A stretch of 64,000 bases of DNA, from positions 496,001 through 560,000 of the forward strand of contig NZ_PIZM01000001.1 in NCBI RefSeq assembly GCF_002835465.1, in the 5' to 3' direction. A program made the position numbers and the translations under genes. The stretch is from Psychromonas sp. psych-6C06 (GTDB lineage Bacteria; Pseudomonadota; Gammaproteobacteria; Enterobacterales; Psychromonadaceae). Positions 38,909 through 47,863 of this stretch are shown in pieces; position 1 is the stretch's first letter; the number at the start of each line of letters is the position of its first letter. The notes below the pieces were generated by a model. The model searched no databases, was not told where the DNA came from, and was given only the letters and a program-made list of their open reading frames with translations.

Positions 38909-39454
38909 ATGAATTCAGATGTACAGCAGTTAATCAAAAACAGTATTAAAACGATTCCTGATTATCCGTTACCTGGCATTATGTTTCGCGATGTGACTAG
39001 CCTTATTGAAAATGGCGAAGCATTCTCTGCAACTATCGAGCAATTTGTTGCTCGTTATAAAGATAAAAAGATTGATAAAGTAGTGGGCACCGAGGCGCGT
39101 GGCTTTATCTTTGGCGCACCACTGGCTGCTGCCATAGGGGCTGGATTTGTCCCTGTCCGTAAACCGGGAAAATTACCACGTGATACGATTCAAGAAGGGT
39201 ATACCTTGGAATATGGTACTGATACGCTTCAGATTCATTCAGATGCTATTGTGGAAGGTGAAACTGTTTTGTTAATGGATGATCTGCTTGCAACGGGTGG
39301 TACTGCAGAGGCCTCTGTAAAACTAATTCAACGTTTAGGCGGCGTAGTCATTGAGTCTGCTTTTGTTATTGAGCTGCCTGCGTTAGGCGGTGCAGCTAAA
39401 CTTGAAAAGTTAGGTGTTGAACAGTTCTCTTTAATCACGTTTGAAGGCGAGTAG
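38909..39454 (+). CDS. apt: Adenine phosphoribosyltransferase
   Basis: This purine salvage enzyme (181 residues) converts adenine and PRPP to [35 protein letters not shown] and the PRPP loop [16 protein letters not shown] are diagnostic. ATG 38909 was chosen over an in-frame GTG nine bases upstream because it matches the family N-terminus and has GAGTG upstream. dnaX begins 5 bp after the stop; apt-dnaX-ybaB is the order in E. coli. Confidence 0.96.
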   Translation: MNSDVQQLIKNSIKTIPDYPLPGIMFRDVTSLIENGEAFSATIEQFVARYKDKKIDKVVGTEARGFIFGAPLAAAIGAGFVPVRKPGKLPRDTIQEGYTLEYGTDTLQIHSDAIVEGETVLLMDDLLATGGTAEASVKLIQRLGGVVIESAFVIELPALGGAAKLEKLGVEQFSLITFEGE

Positions 39455-39459
39455 TCTGG

Positions 39460-41874
39460 GTGAGTTATCAAGTATTAGCCCGTAAGTGGCGCCCGCATAA
39501 TTTTGCTCAAGTCGTGGGGCAGCCTCACGTATTAACGGCTTTAAGTAATGGTCTCGCGAACAATAAGGTACATCACGCTTATCTTTTTAGTGGTACACGC
39601 GGGGTGGGTAAAACCACCATTGCACGAATATTAGCGAAGAGTCTTAATTGTGCAACGGGGGTGACGGCAACTCCCTGTGGTAAATGTGAGCATTGCGTAG
39701 CGATTGATCAGGGACGTTTTGTAGATTTACTTGAGATTGATGCCGCATCTCGCACCAAAGTAGATGATACCCGAGAGTTACTTGACAATGTTCAATATAA
39801 GCCTGCTGTCGGACGCTATAAAGTTTATCTAATAGATGAAGTGCATATGTTATCTAAGCATAGTTTTAACGCTTTGCTTAAAACATTGGAAGAGCCTCCT
39901 GAATATGTGAAATTTTTATTAGCAACGACTGATCCACAAAAGTTACCGATTACCGTCTTATCACGATGTTTGCAATTTCATTTAAAAGCGATTCTACCAG
40001 AGCAAATTGAAGCCCAACTAGCATTTATTTTACAGCAAGAAAATGCAACCTTTGAGCATACCGCGCTTAATGTTATTGCAAAAGCGGCTGATGGCAGTAT
40101 GCGTGATGCATTGAGTTTAACCGACCAAGCACTGGCTTTTGGCGCAGGAAATATTGAGTATCAATCGGTATTAAAAATGCTAGGTACTCTTGATAATAGT
40201 CATCTGCATTATCTCTTACATTTTGTGGCATCAGGCAATATCACTAAGGTCTTTCAAAAGATTGAAGAATTTGTTGCACTCGGTGCTGATTTTGCAAAGT
40301 TGCATCAAGAACTCGCAGGACTTTGCCATCAAATTGCATTACAACAACTGCAACCGCTAGCAACAAATGGAAACAAAACAGCGATACAATTACTTAGCGA
40401 GCGTTTAAGTCCGGAAGAGGTGCAACTATATTATCAAATTGCACTAGAAGGCTTTAAAGATTATCCCTTTGCGCCTAATGGCAAAGTAGCGCTAGAGATG
40501 ACGGTAATGCGTTTGCTGGCATTTAAGCCTGCTAATTATATTGAACTTGATGAAAGTACACTGCTTGAAGGTGAAGCGCCAAAAGCATTTTCATCGGTAA
40601 ACTCTCCGGCTACTGGCACTGTTGCTCAAGAAACTAATGTGCAAAAACAGGCTGTTGAACCGACTCATACACAAATTGGGCCCAGTTCAACAGAAATTCA
40701 AACAGAAAACATGGCGAGTAACAATGTTTCAGCTGTAAATGAAACGGTACAAGATACACAAAATGACACTACAAATAATATTACTGAAAACTTCGAAGAA
40801 AATAGTTCCCTCGAATTTCATGGACAAATCGAGGATGTTGTAAGGGAAGAAGTAGCGCATTTGCCACCAGAAGCGCCGCTAAACATTGATACTCATGAGC
40901 CACTAAATGAACAACTACAAGAAGCTGAGATAATAGCTTCTCAGGAAAGCAGTGATACATTTATTACGCCACCACCTGTAGTAGATACTGCGCCGATCAC
41001 AGAGGTTACTCGCTCTCGAAATATGTTGCGTAGCCATCGATTAAAGCGAAATGAAGCAAAAAAGTCACAGGCGACAACTGATGTTCAAATAAATGAGCCT
41101 GTTGTCGCACCTGCTACTGTTGAAAATAAAGTTGAACTGCAAAACACCGTTGTTGAAGTAGTCGAAACAGCAAATCAGGGTAATGAACCCTTAGCCATTT
41201 CTGATCCAGTGAGCGACGAACATTTAGCCCCGATAGAGCAATATCAAGAGAGTGAATATCAACAGGCCTACAATAATGAGTATACTGAGGAGGAATATGA
41301 ACCTTATATTCCGCCAGAAGCGTTACAGACGGCTCCTCCTGTCTCTGAAAAACCTGTGATTTTAGAGCCTATTGTTGAGGCTCTCCATAACGGAGATGTC
41401 ACTCCTGAAAAACAGCTAGGACAACACCCATTTTTTACCAATCAACCCTTTGAAGCGACTGAAATTGACAGAGCAAAGTATGTTGAAGATAAACTAACGG
41501 ACCCGTGGTCTTTAGCAATTCAACAGATGAACCTGTTTGGTTTAGTGAAGTTACTTGCTAAAAATAGCGTGATGACAAAGGTGAATAATCAGATTGTATT
41601 AACACTCAAAAAGGCGCAACAGCATCTGCTTAAAAATAGTGGTTTGTGCGAAGAGTTACAAACGCAGTTGAAAAATTACTATGGGACCCAATATAGTATG
41701 TATATTGAAGTGGGCGATGTAGAGGGGCAGTTAACTGCCTTTGAATCTGAGATGGCACTTTATGAACAATATCTAGACAATGCTAAACGCGCCATTGTAG
41801 AAGATGAAAATATTAAAGCTTTAGTGGCCAACTGCGGTGCAAAAGTCTATGAAAATAGTGTGATCCCGTTATAA
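39460..41874 (+). CDS. dnaX: DNA polymerase III tau subunit (and gamma by frameshift)
   Basis: This is the clamp-loader ATPase and replisome organiser, 804 residues against 643 in E. coli. GTRGVGKTT places the Walker A Lys at 51. Zinc cysteines are at 64, 73, 76 and 79. LIDEVHMLS is Walker B, and LSRCLQFHL is the SRC motif. Residues about 370-660 form a long Glu/Pro/Thr-rich linker. The C-terminus is the polymerase- and helicase-binding tau domain. The start is GTG 39460. A slippery A-AAA-AAG in the linker followed by a hairpin should yield a 540-residue gamma form. Confidence 0.97.
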   Translation: MSYQVLARKWRPHNFAQVVGQPHVLTALSNGLANNKVHHAYLFSGTRGVGKTTIARILAKSLNCATGVTATPCGKCEHCVAIDQGRFVDLLEIDAASRTKVDDTRELLDNVQYKPAVGRYKVYLIDEVHMLSKHSFNALLKTLEEPPEYVKFLLATTDPQKLPITVLSRCLQFHLKAILPEQIEAQLAFILQQENATFEHTALNVIAKAADGSMRDALSLTDQALAFGAGNIEYQSVLKMLGTLDNSHLHYLLHFVASGNITKVFQKIEEFVALGADFAKLHQELAGLCHQIALQQLQPLATNGNKTAIQLLSERLSPEEVQLYYQIALEGFKDYPFAPNGKVALEMTVMRLLAFKPANYIELDESTLLEGEAPKAFSSVNSPATGTVAQETNVQKQAVEPTHTQIGPSSTEIQTENMASNNVSAVNETVQDTQNDTTNNITENFEENSSLEFHGQIEDVVREEVAHLPPEAPLNIDTHEPLNEQLQEAEIIASQESSDTFITPPPVVDTAPITEVTRSRNMLRSHRLKRNEAKKSQATTDVQINEPVVAPATVENKVELQNTVVEVVETANQGNEPLAISDPVSDEHLAPIEQYQESEYQQAYNNEYTEEEYEPYIPPEALQTAPPVSEKPVILEPIVEALHNGDVTPEKQLGQHPFFTNQPFEATEIDRAKYVEDKLTDPWSLAIQQMNLFGLVKLLAKNSVMTKVNNQIVLTLKKAQQHLLKNSGLCEELQTQLKNYYGTQYSMYIEVGDVEGQLTAFESEMALYEQYLDNAKRAIVEDENIKALVANCGAKVYENSVIPL
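41058..41108 (+). promoter_or_regulatory. Programmed -1 ribosomal frameshift site in dnaX
   Basis: The heptamer AAAAAAG (41058-41064) is read GCA-AAA-AAG in frame, exactly as at the E. coli site. Six bases downstream, GCGACAAC (41071-41078) pairs perfectly with GTTGTCGC (41101-41108), forming the stimulatory stem. After slippage the -1 frame reads Val-Thr-Gly-Asp-Asn and stops at TGA 41079-41081. The gamma product would have 540 residues. An upstream Shine-Dalgarno-like stimulator is not clear. Confidence 0.85.
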
Positions 41875-41914
41875 TTACAGACAATAATTTAATTGCAAAT
41901 AGAGAGAAAAAATT

Positions 41915-42247
41915 ATGTTTAATGGTAAAGGTGGAATGGGCGATTTAATGAAAAAAGCCCAAGAGATGCAAGCAAACATGCAAAAAGCACAGGCTGATAT
42001 CGCTAATACAGAAGTCATTGGTGAATCAGGTGCTGGCTTAGTAAAAATCACCTTGTTGGGTAATCACAATGTCCGTAAAGTAGAGATTGATCCTGAGTTG
42101 ATGGAAGATGATAAAGAGTTACTTGAAGACTTAATTGCAGCCGCTATGAACGATGCAGTTCGCCGCGTAGAAGAAGTCAACAAATCTAAAATGAGTGGCT
42201 TGACAGGTGGCATGGATCTTCCTCCTGGTTTCAAAATGCCGTTCTAG
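41915..42247 (+). CDS. ybaB: Nucleoid-associated protein YbaB/EbfC
   Basis: This small dimeric DNA-binding protein (110 residues) belongs to the conserved dnaX-ybaB-recR cluster. [24 protein letters not shown] at the N-terminus is its helical arm. [21 protein letters not shown] and [16 protein letters not shown] follow. The ATG has AGAGAGAA upstream. It lies 40 bp after dnaX. recR, normally next, is missing here and replaced by a 720-bp repeat-bearing gap. Confidence 0.95.
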   Translation: MFNGKGGMGDLMKKAQEMQANMQKAQADIANTEVIGESGAGLVKITLLGNHNVRKVEIDPELMEDDKELLEDLIAAAMNDAVRRVEEVNKSKMSGLTGGMDLPPGFKMPF

Positions 42248-42653
42248 GTTTTATATTTTAAAGCTGTGTTTACCTTACATTTGTTCATTGCAACGCTGAG
42301 GTAAACGTGGCTACTACTAACTAGTTAATTTTATTTCCTTTTTTATCTGTCATATTTTTATCTTTTTAAACCACTTTGTTAACTTCCTTACAAATATGTC
42401 TACAAAACCACCAATATGCTCGCTTTAATTTTAACCAATATTTAGAATTTAAAAGTGCAGAATAGATAGCTGAATTTGATTGGCAAAATACTTTTATACC
42501 AATGTTATTTATAAAGTGATCTCGTACTGCGCAACAAAAATTTAAACTACCAAGGCCTGAGATACCGAAGTTAGTAATTCTCCCTTCACAAAATCGTATG
42601 GAACGATTTTGAACAGCTTTAGCTGACCACAAGGTGGTGAAGAGCAGGATGTT
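42248..42653. other. Gene-free stretch after ybaB
   Basis: No credible gene is seen. GTTTACC/GGTAAAC near 42267-42307 can form a hairpin, possibly ending the apt-dnaX-ybaB transcript. A TATACCAATGTTATTTATAA segment near 42495 looks like a decayed repeat end. The region sits where recR would be expected. Confidence 0.5.
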
Positions 42654-42697
42654 TTGAATAAAACTCGCAACACAGGTAGCGCAAATTTTAACAAGTA
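42654..42697 (+). repeat. Short dispersed repeat E (copy 2)
   Basis: GCAACACAGGTAGCGCAAAT followed by TTTAACAAGTA matches 35233-35276. It runs directly into the MITE-like element that starts at 42698. Confidence 0.6.
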
Positions 42698-42860
42698 ATA
42701 CCAATTCCATTAAGTATGTGATCTAAATTTAACGCAGGAAAAATGGCTTAATTCAAGGCGTAAGTTGATGTAAATGGTTGTTTCCTTTGCGAAACTTACA
42801 ACGTGGAAATAAGTTATTTTAACCAGTTAAATAGATAGGCTATTTACTGGAATTGGTATA
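42698..42860 (+). repeat. MITE-like element, subfamily B (copy 5)
   Basis: 163 bp with inverted ends ATACCAATTCC and GGAATTGGTAT. Its reverse complement is nearly identical to 47864-48026, with only about five to eight differences by eye. The inner sequence includes TTCAAGGCGTAAGTTGATG and ACTTACAACGTGGAAATAAG. Confidence 0.9.
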
Positions 42861-42967
42861 AGACTGATAGCTTTTTTAATTCTTTTGGTATTACGGCAAC
42901 AGGATGTTGTTGAAGAAGGTTATGCATTTAGTATAACGATTGATGGATAATTAAGGATGATTAAACG

Positions 42968-44599
42968 ATGAAATATTCCCCCCTCGCTATTTTAGTCGCT
43001 AGTGTACTCGTTCAACCTGTTACAGCATTAGCTAGCAGTACCGATTGTACTGGTGTGAATAATTGGACTGTTGATGGTACCTATGTTGGCGGTACTCACA
43101 TTGTCCATAACCAGAAAAAATACAAAGCAAATTGGTGGAGCAAAGGCGCTGACCCAGAGTTTACGTCGGGCCCTTGGCAAGAATGGTCATTGCTAGGCAA
43201 CTGTATTGACAGCGGTATTACGCCAACATCAGTGCCCACTATCGCACCCACTGCAGTACCGACAGCTTTGCCAACCGCAGCACCAACTGCAATTCCGACT
43301 GCTTTGCCAACAGTTGCGCCAACTGCAATTCCGACGGCTTTGCCAACAGTTGCGCCAACTGCAATTCCGACGGCTTTGCCAACAGTTGCGCCAACTGTAA
43401 TTCCGACTGCATTGCCAACCATCGCACCTACTGCATTGCCAACAGTTACTCCAACAAATATGCCTACATCTGTTCCTACATTGGCACCAACACCAACTCT
43501 GGCGCCTACGATTGTACCGACTGCAGTTCCAACGATTGCCCCAACTCCTACGACGGTGCCATCCGATATAGACCAGCTTGATTTTATCTATTTTAATAAC
43601 TTCAATCAGCATGAGTTAGGTCTATATAGTGAACAAGAGTTTGCAAATGACTGGAATAAGTCAGCAAACACCTCTTCGGGTGTTGAAGCGGGACGCGTTA
43701 AAATTGTGACTGACCCTGATCAGCCTGAAAATCATGTTTTACGTGTTTCCTATGAAGCCAATAATGTGGGTGGAAGTTCAGCTTCGGTATTCAATTATGA
43801 TATTGAGGGCGGTGGCTTTGACAAACTATGGTTACAATACAAAGTTCGTTTCGATGAAGCATTTGAATGGGTAAAAGGTGGCAAACTACCTGGATTAGCT
43901 GGCTGGGATGCAGGAAGCAAACCAACAGGTTGTGTCACTAACAGTGCTATCGACGGATTTAGTGCTCGTTTTATGTGGCGTGAACAGGGACATGCTTTTA
44001 ACTATTTATATAACCCTGCAAAAACAGAATATTGCGGTGATTATGAAAGCACTTACACTTTCTTTAAAAAAGGCGTCTGGTATACCATCACAAGCTTCGT
44101 TTCATTAAACAGTATCGGTAATAATGATGCTTACATTGAAAGTTATATTGATGGTGAAAAGGTATCTGAGCTCACTGGATTAACCCTAAGAACAGATGCA
44201 AATGTGACTATCAACAAATTTTTATTTGAAACCTTCTTTGGCGGAAGTAGCACTGCATGGGCACCAACTTCAGAACAGTATAGTTACTTTGATGATATCG
44301 TCATTGCGCAAGAGAGCCCTTTAGCAATAGTAGAGACTCAAAAAGAGCAGGTATATTATAGTGCACCACTATCAGGTTATCAGCAGTGGCAAACAGGTAG
44401 TAGTTATCCTGAAGATTCATTGGTTTATCGACAAAATGATGAAGGTGAATATTTACACTATCAAGCACGTAAATATGTGCATAGCAATAAAGATCCATTA
44501 CAGACCTTCTTACCAGAGGATCACCTTGAGATATACAGTCCTGTGCGTTTAGATTCTGGCCAATACTGGATATTACTCAATGATCCACAGCTTAAATAA
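42968..44599 (+). CDS. Secreted polysaccharide lyase (PL14-like) with carbohydrate-binding modules and Pro-Thr linker
   Basis: The protein has 543 residues. After a signal peptide (about 1-23), residues 25-80 form a CBM5/12-like module (KKYKANWWSKGADPEF...GPWQEW). A linker of repeated PTAIPTALPTVA units spans about 83-200. The catalytic-type domain (about 205-455) has YKVRFDEAFEWVKGGKLPGL, GFSARFMWREQG and TFFGGSSTAWAP, which I associate with PL14 alginate-type lyases. Residues about 465-540 look like a second binding module (YQQWQTGSSYPEDSLVYRQ). The exact polysaccharide is uncertain. It stands alone amid repeats. Confidence 0.8.
   Translation: MKYSPLAILVASVLVQPVTALASSTDCTGVNNWTVDGTYVGGTHIVHNQKKYKANWWSKGADPEFTSGPWQEWSLLGNCIDSGITPTSVPTIAPTAVPTALPTAAPTAIPTALPTVAPTAIPTALPTVAPTAIPTALPTVAPTVIPTALPTIAPTALPTVTPTNMPTSVPTLAPTPTLAPTIVPTAVPTIAPTPTTVPSDIDQLDFIYFNNFNQHELGLYSEQEFANDWNKSANTSSGVEAGRVKIVTDPDQPENHVLRVSYEANNVGGSSASVFNYDIEGGGFDKLWLQYKVRFDEAFEWVKGGKLPGLAGWDAGSKPTGCVTNSAIDGFSARFMWREQGHAFNYLYNPAKTEYCGDYESTYTFFKKGVWYTITSFVSLNSIGNNDAYIESYIDGEKVSELTGLTLRTDANVTINKFLFETFFGGSSTAWAPTSEQYSYFDDIVIAQESPLAIVETQKEQVYYSAPLSGYQQWQTGSSYPEDSLVYRQNDEGEYLHYQARKYVHSNKDPLQTFLPEDHLEIYSPVRLDSGQYWILLNDPQLK
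43283..43426 (+). repeat. 36-bp tandem repeats encoding the Pro-Thr linker
   Basis: Four consecutive 36-bp units (43283, 43319, 43355, 43391) encode PTAIPTALPTVA; units 1-3 are nearly identical and the fourth has drifted. Flanking sequence carries degenerate versions. The array can expand or contract in frame. Confidence 0.9.
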
Positions 44600-44743
44600 G
44601 TTCGGCTGAAAGCTTAGTGCTCGAAGGTATTGGTGTCTTGAGTGTCGAGACATCAATGCACAAAGGATCTGTTTTCAAAATCTTAGTTTGAATTGTTGGG
44701 ATGGGGGGCTTTCGTACACTGCTTGATAGAATGGGGGAATATT

Positions 44744-44772
44744 CTCTCAAGCAGCACGTTGCTACTTGAGAG
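44744..44772. terminator. Hairpin between convergent genes
   Basis: CTCTCAAG (44744-44751) and CTTGAGAG (44765-44772) form a perfect 8-bp stem between the lyase and DUF3622 genes. Neither strand has a strong T-run, so the terminator call is tentative. Confidence 0.4.
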
Positions 44773-44783
44773 TGAATACAAAA

Positions 44784-45137
44784 TTACTGGTTATCGTAAT
44801 CTTCATCGTACTCGTCTTCATCATCTAATGATTCAAAGTAAGCCTGTTGTTTTTCATCAAAAGCGGCCGCTGCTGCTGTTTTAGCCGCTAATGCTTGTGC
44901 TGCCAGTTCGTTGCGGGTTGCACGTCTTTCTGATTTACGTTTATTGCTTTCTTGTTGGTTTTTAAGGAACTCTTCAAGTGCCTCTTTTGCCCATTCAGTT
45001 GCTAATGCTTCATTAGCAAAGCCTTTTTTACGCTTAGAAACCGATGTTCTACGCGCAGAAACTCGACGTGTTATCTCCGCATCCCACTGTTCACCAACTT
45101 GATTAATACGAAAGTCGAATTTGTTTTTTTGTGACAT
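44784..45137 (-). CDS. DUF3622-like small protein
   Basis: The protein has 117 residues and no membrane segment. FDFRINQVGEQWDAEITRRV is followed by a basic RRTSVSKRKKGFANEALATEWAKEALEEFL segment. That is the pattern I recall for DUF3622 in Vibrio and relatives. The C-terminal part is Ala-rich then very acidic (DDEDEYDEDYDN). The basic-then-acidic layout suggests nucleic acid or ribosome contact, but no function is known to me. A single gene. Confidence 0.75.
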   Translation of the reverse strand: MSQKNKFDFRINQVGEQWDAEITRRVSARRTSVSKRKKGFANEALATEWAKEALEEFLKNQQESNKRKSERRATRNELAAQALAAKTAAAAAFDEKQQAYFESLDDEDEYDEDYDNQ

Positions 45138-45206
45138 TATTTGTTTATCCTAATAGGTTTTCTTTTACTGAAATTCAGTACTGGTTAATTTTAACATGGA
45201 ATCAGT

Positions 45207-45530
45207 TTATTTGTTTTTTATTGTTGGCCAGCTAAAACCATCATCTTTGATACGTGTTTTAACGGCTGAATTATTTTTTTGTTCAATAAAGTTGCGAATC
45301 AACGCCTTTGTCGCAGGGTTATCGCTACAAAAAGTTTTTAGATATAAAATTTCAACCTTCTTGCGTGCCCAGGGAGTTTGACGTAAAAATCTTAAGCTCG
45401 ATTTTAACCTTGGATTATTAATAAAGCACTTTATATTGAGTGTTTCTCCCATTTTTTCCCAGCCTAACTCTTTTTCGAGTTTGACTAAAATATCTTCCAG
45501 TTTGACACCGTGAAGTGGATCTTGATTCAT
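45207..45530 (-). CDS. VF530 family (DUF2132) protein
   Basis: The protein has 107 residues. DPLHGVKLEDILVKLEKELGWEKMGE and INNPRLKSSLRFLRQTPWARKKVE are the conserved core of VF530 proteins, small helical proteins reported structurally from Vibrio fischeri and thought to bind DNA. The C-terminal about 40 residues extend the core and show no motif. Located between DUF3622 and a lipoprotein gene; no operon link is evident. Confidence 0.88.
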   Translation of the reverse strand: MNQDPLHGVKLEDILVKLEKELGWEKMGETLNIKCFINNPRLKSSLRFLRQTPWARKKVEILYLKTFCSDNPATKALIRNFIEQKNNSAVKTRIKDDGFSWPTIKNK

Positions 45531-45724
45531 GCAAATACCTAAATAAGGAGGAAACTGCTAGTGTAACAAAAAGCGATGCAATATATCTATTTTCTTAGGG
45601 GATTTAAAACTTAACCCTATGTTCGTTTGAGTAAATACGATAGGTAGATTTGAGTATCTGGTTAGGAAAGCATGAAGGGCAGTGAGGGCTACCCTTCATT
45701 TATTCTCTATAAAGTTGGCAGGCG

Positions 45725-47476
45725 TTATTTAAGGTCGATACTGTAAAAGCTTGTTGTACCGCTGACTTCATTGCCCACGATTAAAATAGGCGATTGTGTT
45801 GGACTATCCTTTGCTGATACAAACTTAAAGCCCTCTGGGCCTAGATCCCCTGCATCAACTTGATATTCTTTAACACCATCACCATTCGTGTCTTTATTAT
45901 CTTTTGGGTTAACCGTCATATCACGGTTGTTAAGGTATTGTACAAAGGTTGCTTCACTTGGTGTGCTAATATCGTACACCATGATCCCACCCATTCGCTC
46001 AAGGCCAATAAACGCATAGGTTTTGCCATCAATCTGAGCAGTGGTTAGTGCTTCTGGCTCAGGACCTTTATTATCACTTCTGTCTTCATTTTTTAATTTA
46101 TTGTGCGTTTGGTTAAATTGCTTTCCATATTTCTCAGCGGTAATGCCTTCAAAATCACTGCCTGAGTCGAACACTAATGTTTCATTTTCAACATCCCAAA
46201 TCGAAAATGAACGACCACCAAAGGTCATCATACGATCAATTTTTCCATCGTTATCAATATCACCAAATTGCTTAGTGACAGAATATGAGAATTTAACACG
46301 TTGCACGGCGCTTTGAAGTGGCCCCCCCTCTTTAAAGTTGCTCAAGTCTAATGCATTGTTTAATGGTGCATACACTGAACTGTCAAAGGCATCTTTAAGT
46401 TTAATATCATCGGCACAGGCTTTGTCTTCGTGGTTATAGTAAAAGTTTGCCATTTCACATTCACTTTGTGATAAGTCCGTTAACCAATCACTTCGATCAT
46501 CACCTTCATTCGCAGTTAATAGGTAGTCTTTGTTATTAATAGTAACAGTGGCAATGGAATCAGGTTGATATAAACCTAAGGCTGGTTCATTTTTTATCGC
46601 TACTTTTTTGTCTTTATTATTGCCGTCAAACTCGTTACCTTTTAGGGTGTGATCCTTAAAACCAAGTGCCATGATTTTCTCAATCGATCTGTTCTTTAAA
46701 TCGACCACTGCAATCGCATTATTTTCTTGCAGACTGACATAGGCTTTTGACGAGTCTGAATTAATAGCAACATATTCTGGCTCTAAATCTTGTGCAACAC
46801 TTGCTTGATAACCATTTAAAACAAGTTGTTGCGGAAGTTGAGAGTGACGCTTGCCTTGCTCATTAAAGTCGCTGAAAGTAAGTCGAGTAACCTCTGTAGT
46901 TAACTGCTCAGATTCCCAATTGATATCAATAAGTGCGATCTCACCTTCTGGATCAATGGCATAATTTTTTTCGCTCGGCTCACCTTCAATCGCCACAACT
47001 AATTGTTTGCCATTTTTACTAAAGGTCAACATATCAGGTAAAGCACCGACATACACAGCACTAATGAAGTTTAATGAGTTACCATTATAAAAAGCGACCC
47101 AGCCAGCATCTGTTTTTGTTTCAGCTTCAATAGCAACTGCAATTAGGCCATCGAAAACATCAACGCTATTGGCTGCGCCCGCATCAACGTTAAGTTGTTT
47201 TTTAAGATCTGCTTTGATATTCAATGAACTAATGAGAGATGGGGAATTAATATTTTCACTATCAAGTACATCAATCTTTCCTGACTGTGCATTTACAACA
47301 AAGGTACGTTTACTCTTCGCATCAAATGCAACAATCTCTGCTGCACTTTGATCAAAAATATTACTGTGGTAACGACCTTGCGGTGTTAACTGAATACTTG
47401 ATGACTCGTTTGCTGTATTTGAGCAAGCACTCAATACTGTTGAAAGGATGATTGTTGATAAAATAGTACGTTTCAT
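45725..47476 (-). CDS. Lipoprotein, choice-of-anchor I / phytase-like beta-propeller
   Basis: The protein has 583 residues. ATG 47476 gives a lipoprotein signal with lipobox LSAC (acylated Cys about residue 18). The mature protein shows repeated beta-propeller blades such as SKRTFVVNAQSGKIDVLD, EYVAINSDSSKAYVSLQENNAIAVVDL and LGLYQPDSIATVTINNKDYLLTANEGDDRSDW. These are typical of the choice-of-anchor I family, whose members occur with surface anchors or phosphatase-like partners. KGPEPEALTTAQIDGKTYAFIGLERMGGIMVYD is highly characteristic. Probable outer-membrane, periplasm-facing or surface location; enzymatic role unknown. Confidence 0.85.
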   Translation of the reverse strand: MKRTILSTIILSTVLSACSNTANESSSIQLTPQGRYHSNIFDQSAAEIVAFDAKSKRTFVVNAQSGKIDVLDSENINSPSLISSLNIKADLKKQLNVDAGAANSVDVFDGLIAVAIEAETKTDAGWVAFYNGNSLNFISAVYVGALPDMLTFSKNGKQLVVAIEGEPSEKNYAIDPEGEIALIDINWESEQLTTEVTRLTFSDFNEQGKRHSQLPQQLVLNGYQASVAQDLEPEYVAINSDSSKAYVSLQENNAIAVVDLKNRSIEKIMALGFKDHTLKGNEFDGNNKDKKVAIKNEPALGLYQPDSIATVTINNKDYLLTANEGDDRSDWLTDLSQSECEMANFYYNHEDKACADDIKLKDAFDSSVYAPLNNALDLSNFKEGGPLQSAVQRVKFSYSVTKQFGDIDNDGKIDRMMTFGGRSFSIWDVENETLVFDSGSDFEGITAEKYGKQFNQTHNKLKNEDRSDNKGPEPEALTTAQIDGKTYAFIGLERMGGIMVYDISTPSEATFVQYLNNRDMTVNPKDNKDTNGDGVKEYQVDAGDLGPEGFKFVSAKDSPTQSPILIVGNEVSGTTSFYSIDLK

Positions 47477-47646
47477 TTTTAACCTATCTGATTGTTTTAA
47501 TTGTAGAGTCATACTTTTTACAGAAAAGTTATGACAGTAATATGAATGAACTATCTGTTTTTTGCAGTGTATTGTTCGTAAATAATGCTATTTGTTTGAT
47601 TAATCGTCAGTTAACTAGTTTTAGCAAAAAAAATGTGTCTAAGCGC

Positions 47647-47674
47647 TTGTAGTTGCATCAAATCTGTATAGAAT
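47647..47674 (+). promoter_or_regulatory. Promoter of the tRNA-Leu gene
   Basis: TTGTAG (47647-47652) and TAGAAT (47669-47674) are separated by 16 bp and lie 39 bp upstream of the mature tRNA 5' end, giving a short leader. Confidence 0.5.
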
Positions 47675-47712
47675 AGCCACCACTTACTAAGCAACATGCT
47701 TAAACAAGTTAA

Positions 47713-47798
47713 GCCCGGATGGTGGAATCGGTAGACACCCAAGATTTAAAATCTTGTGCATTCTGTGCGTGCGAGTTCAAGTCTCGCTCCGGGCACCA
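47713..47798 (+). tRNA. tRNA-Leu (anticodon UAA)
   Basis: An 86-nt tRNA with encoded CCA. The acceptor stem GCCCGGA pairs with TCCGGGC. The anticodon stem CAAGA/TCTTG encloses the loop TTTAAAA, with anticodon TAA. A long variable arm, expected of tRNA-Leu, precedes the T arm GCGAG-TTCAAGT-CTCGC. It has its own promoter and terminator. Confidence 0.97.
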
Positions 47799-47807
47799 TA
47801 TTTAAAT

Positions 47808-47836
47808 AAAAAAACCAGCCTTGAGCTGGTTTTTTT
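47808..47836 (+). terminator. Intrinsic terminator of tRNA-Leu
   Basis: ACCAGC (47814-47819) and GCTGGT (47825-47830), flanked by an A-tract and a T-tract, start 10 bp after the tRNA. Confidence 0.9.
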
Positions 47837-47863
47837 ATGCCTGTTGAAAAGTGTAACGTAACA

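Noticed and set aside
42366-42710. 114-residue open frame on the minus strand in the gap after ybaB
   Set aside because: It runs through repeat E and the end of a MITE-like element. Composition is Cys/Trp-rich without a recognisable domain, and no ribosome binding site is visible.
43096-43612. Several open frames on both strands across the Pro-Thr linker
   Set aside because: They are products of the in-frame tandem repeats, which keep all six frames open. Only the lyase frame has a signal peptide and domains.
47713-47798. Genomic island at the tRNA-Leu gene
   Set aside because: No integrase, direct repeat of the tRNA end, or foreign gene block follows; only a MITE-like copy and ordinary genes.
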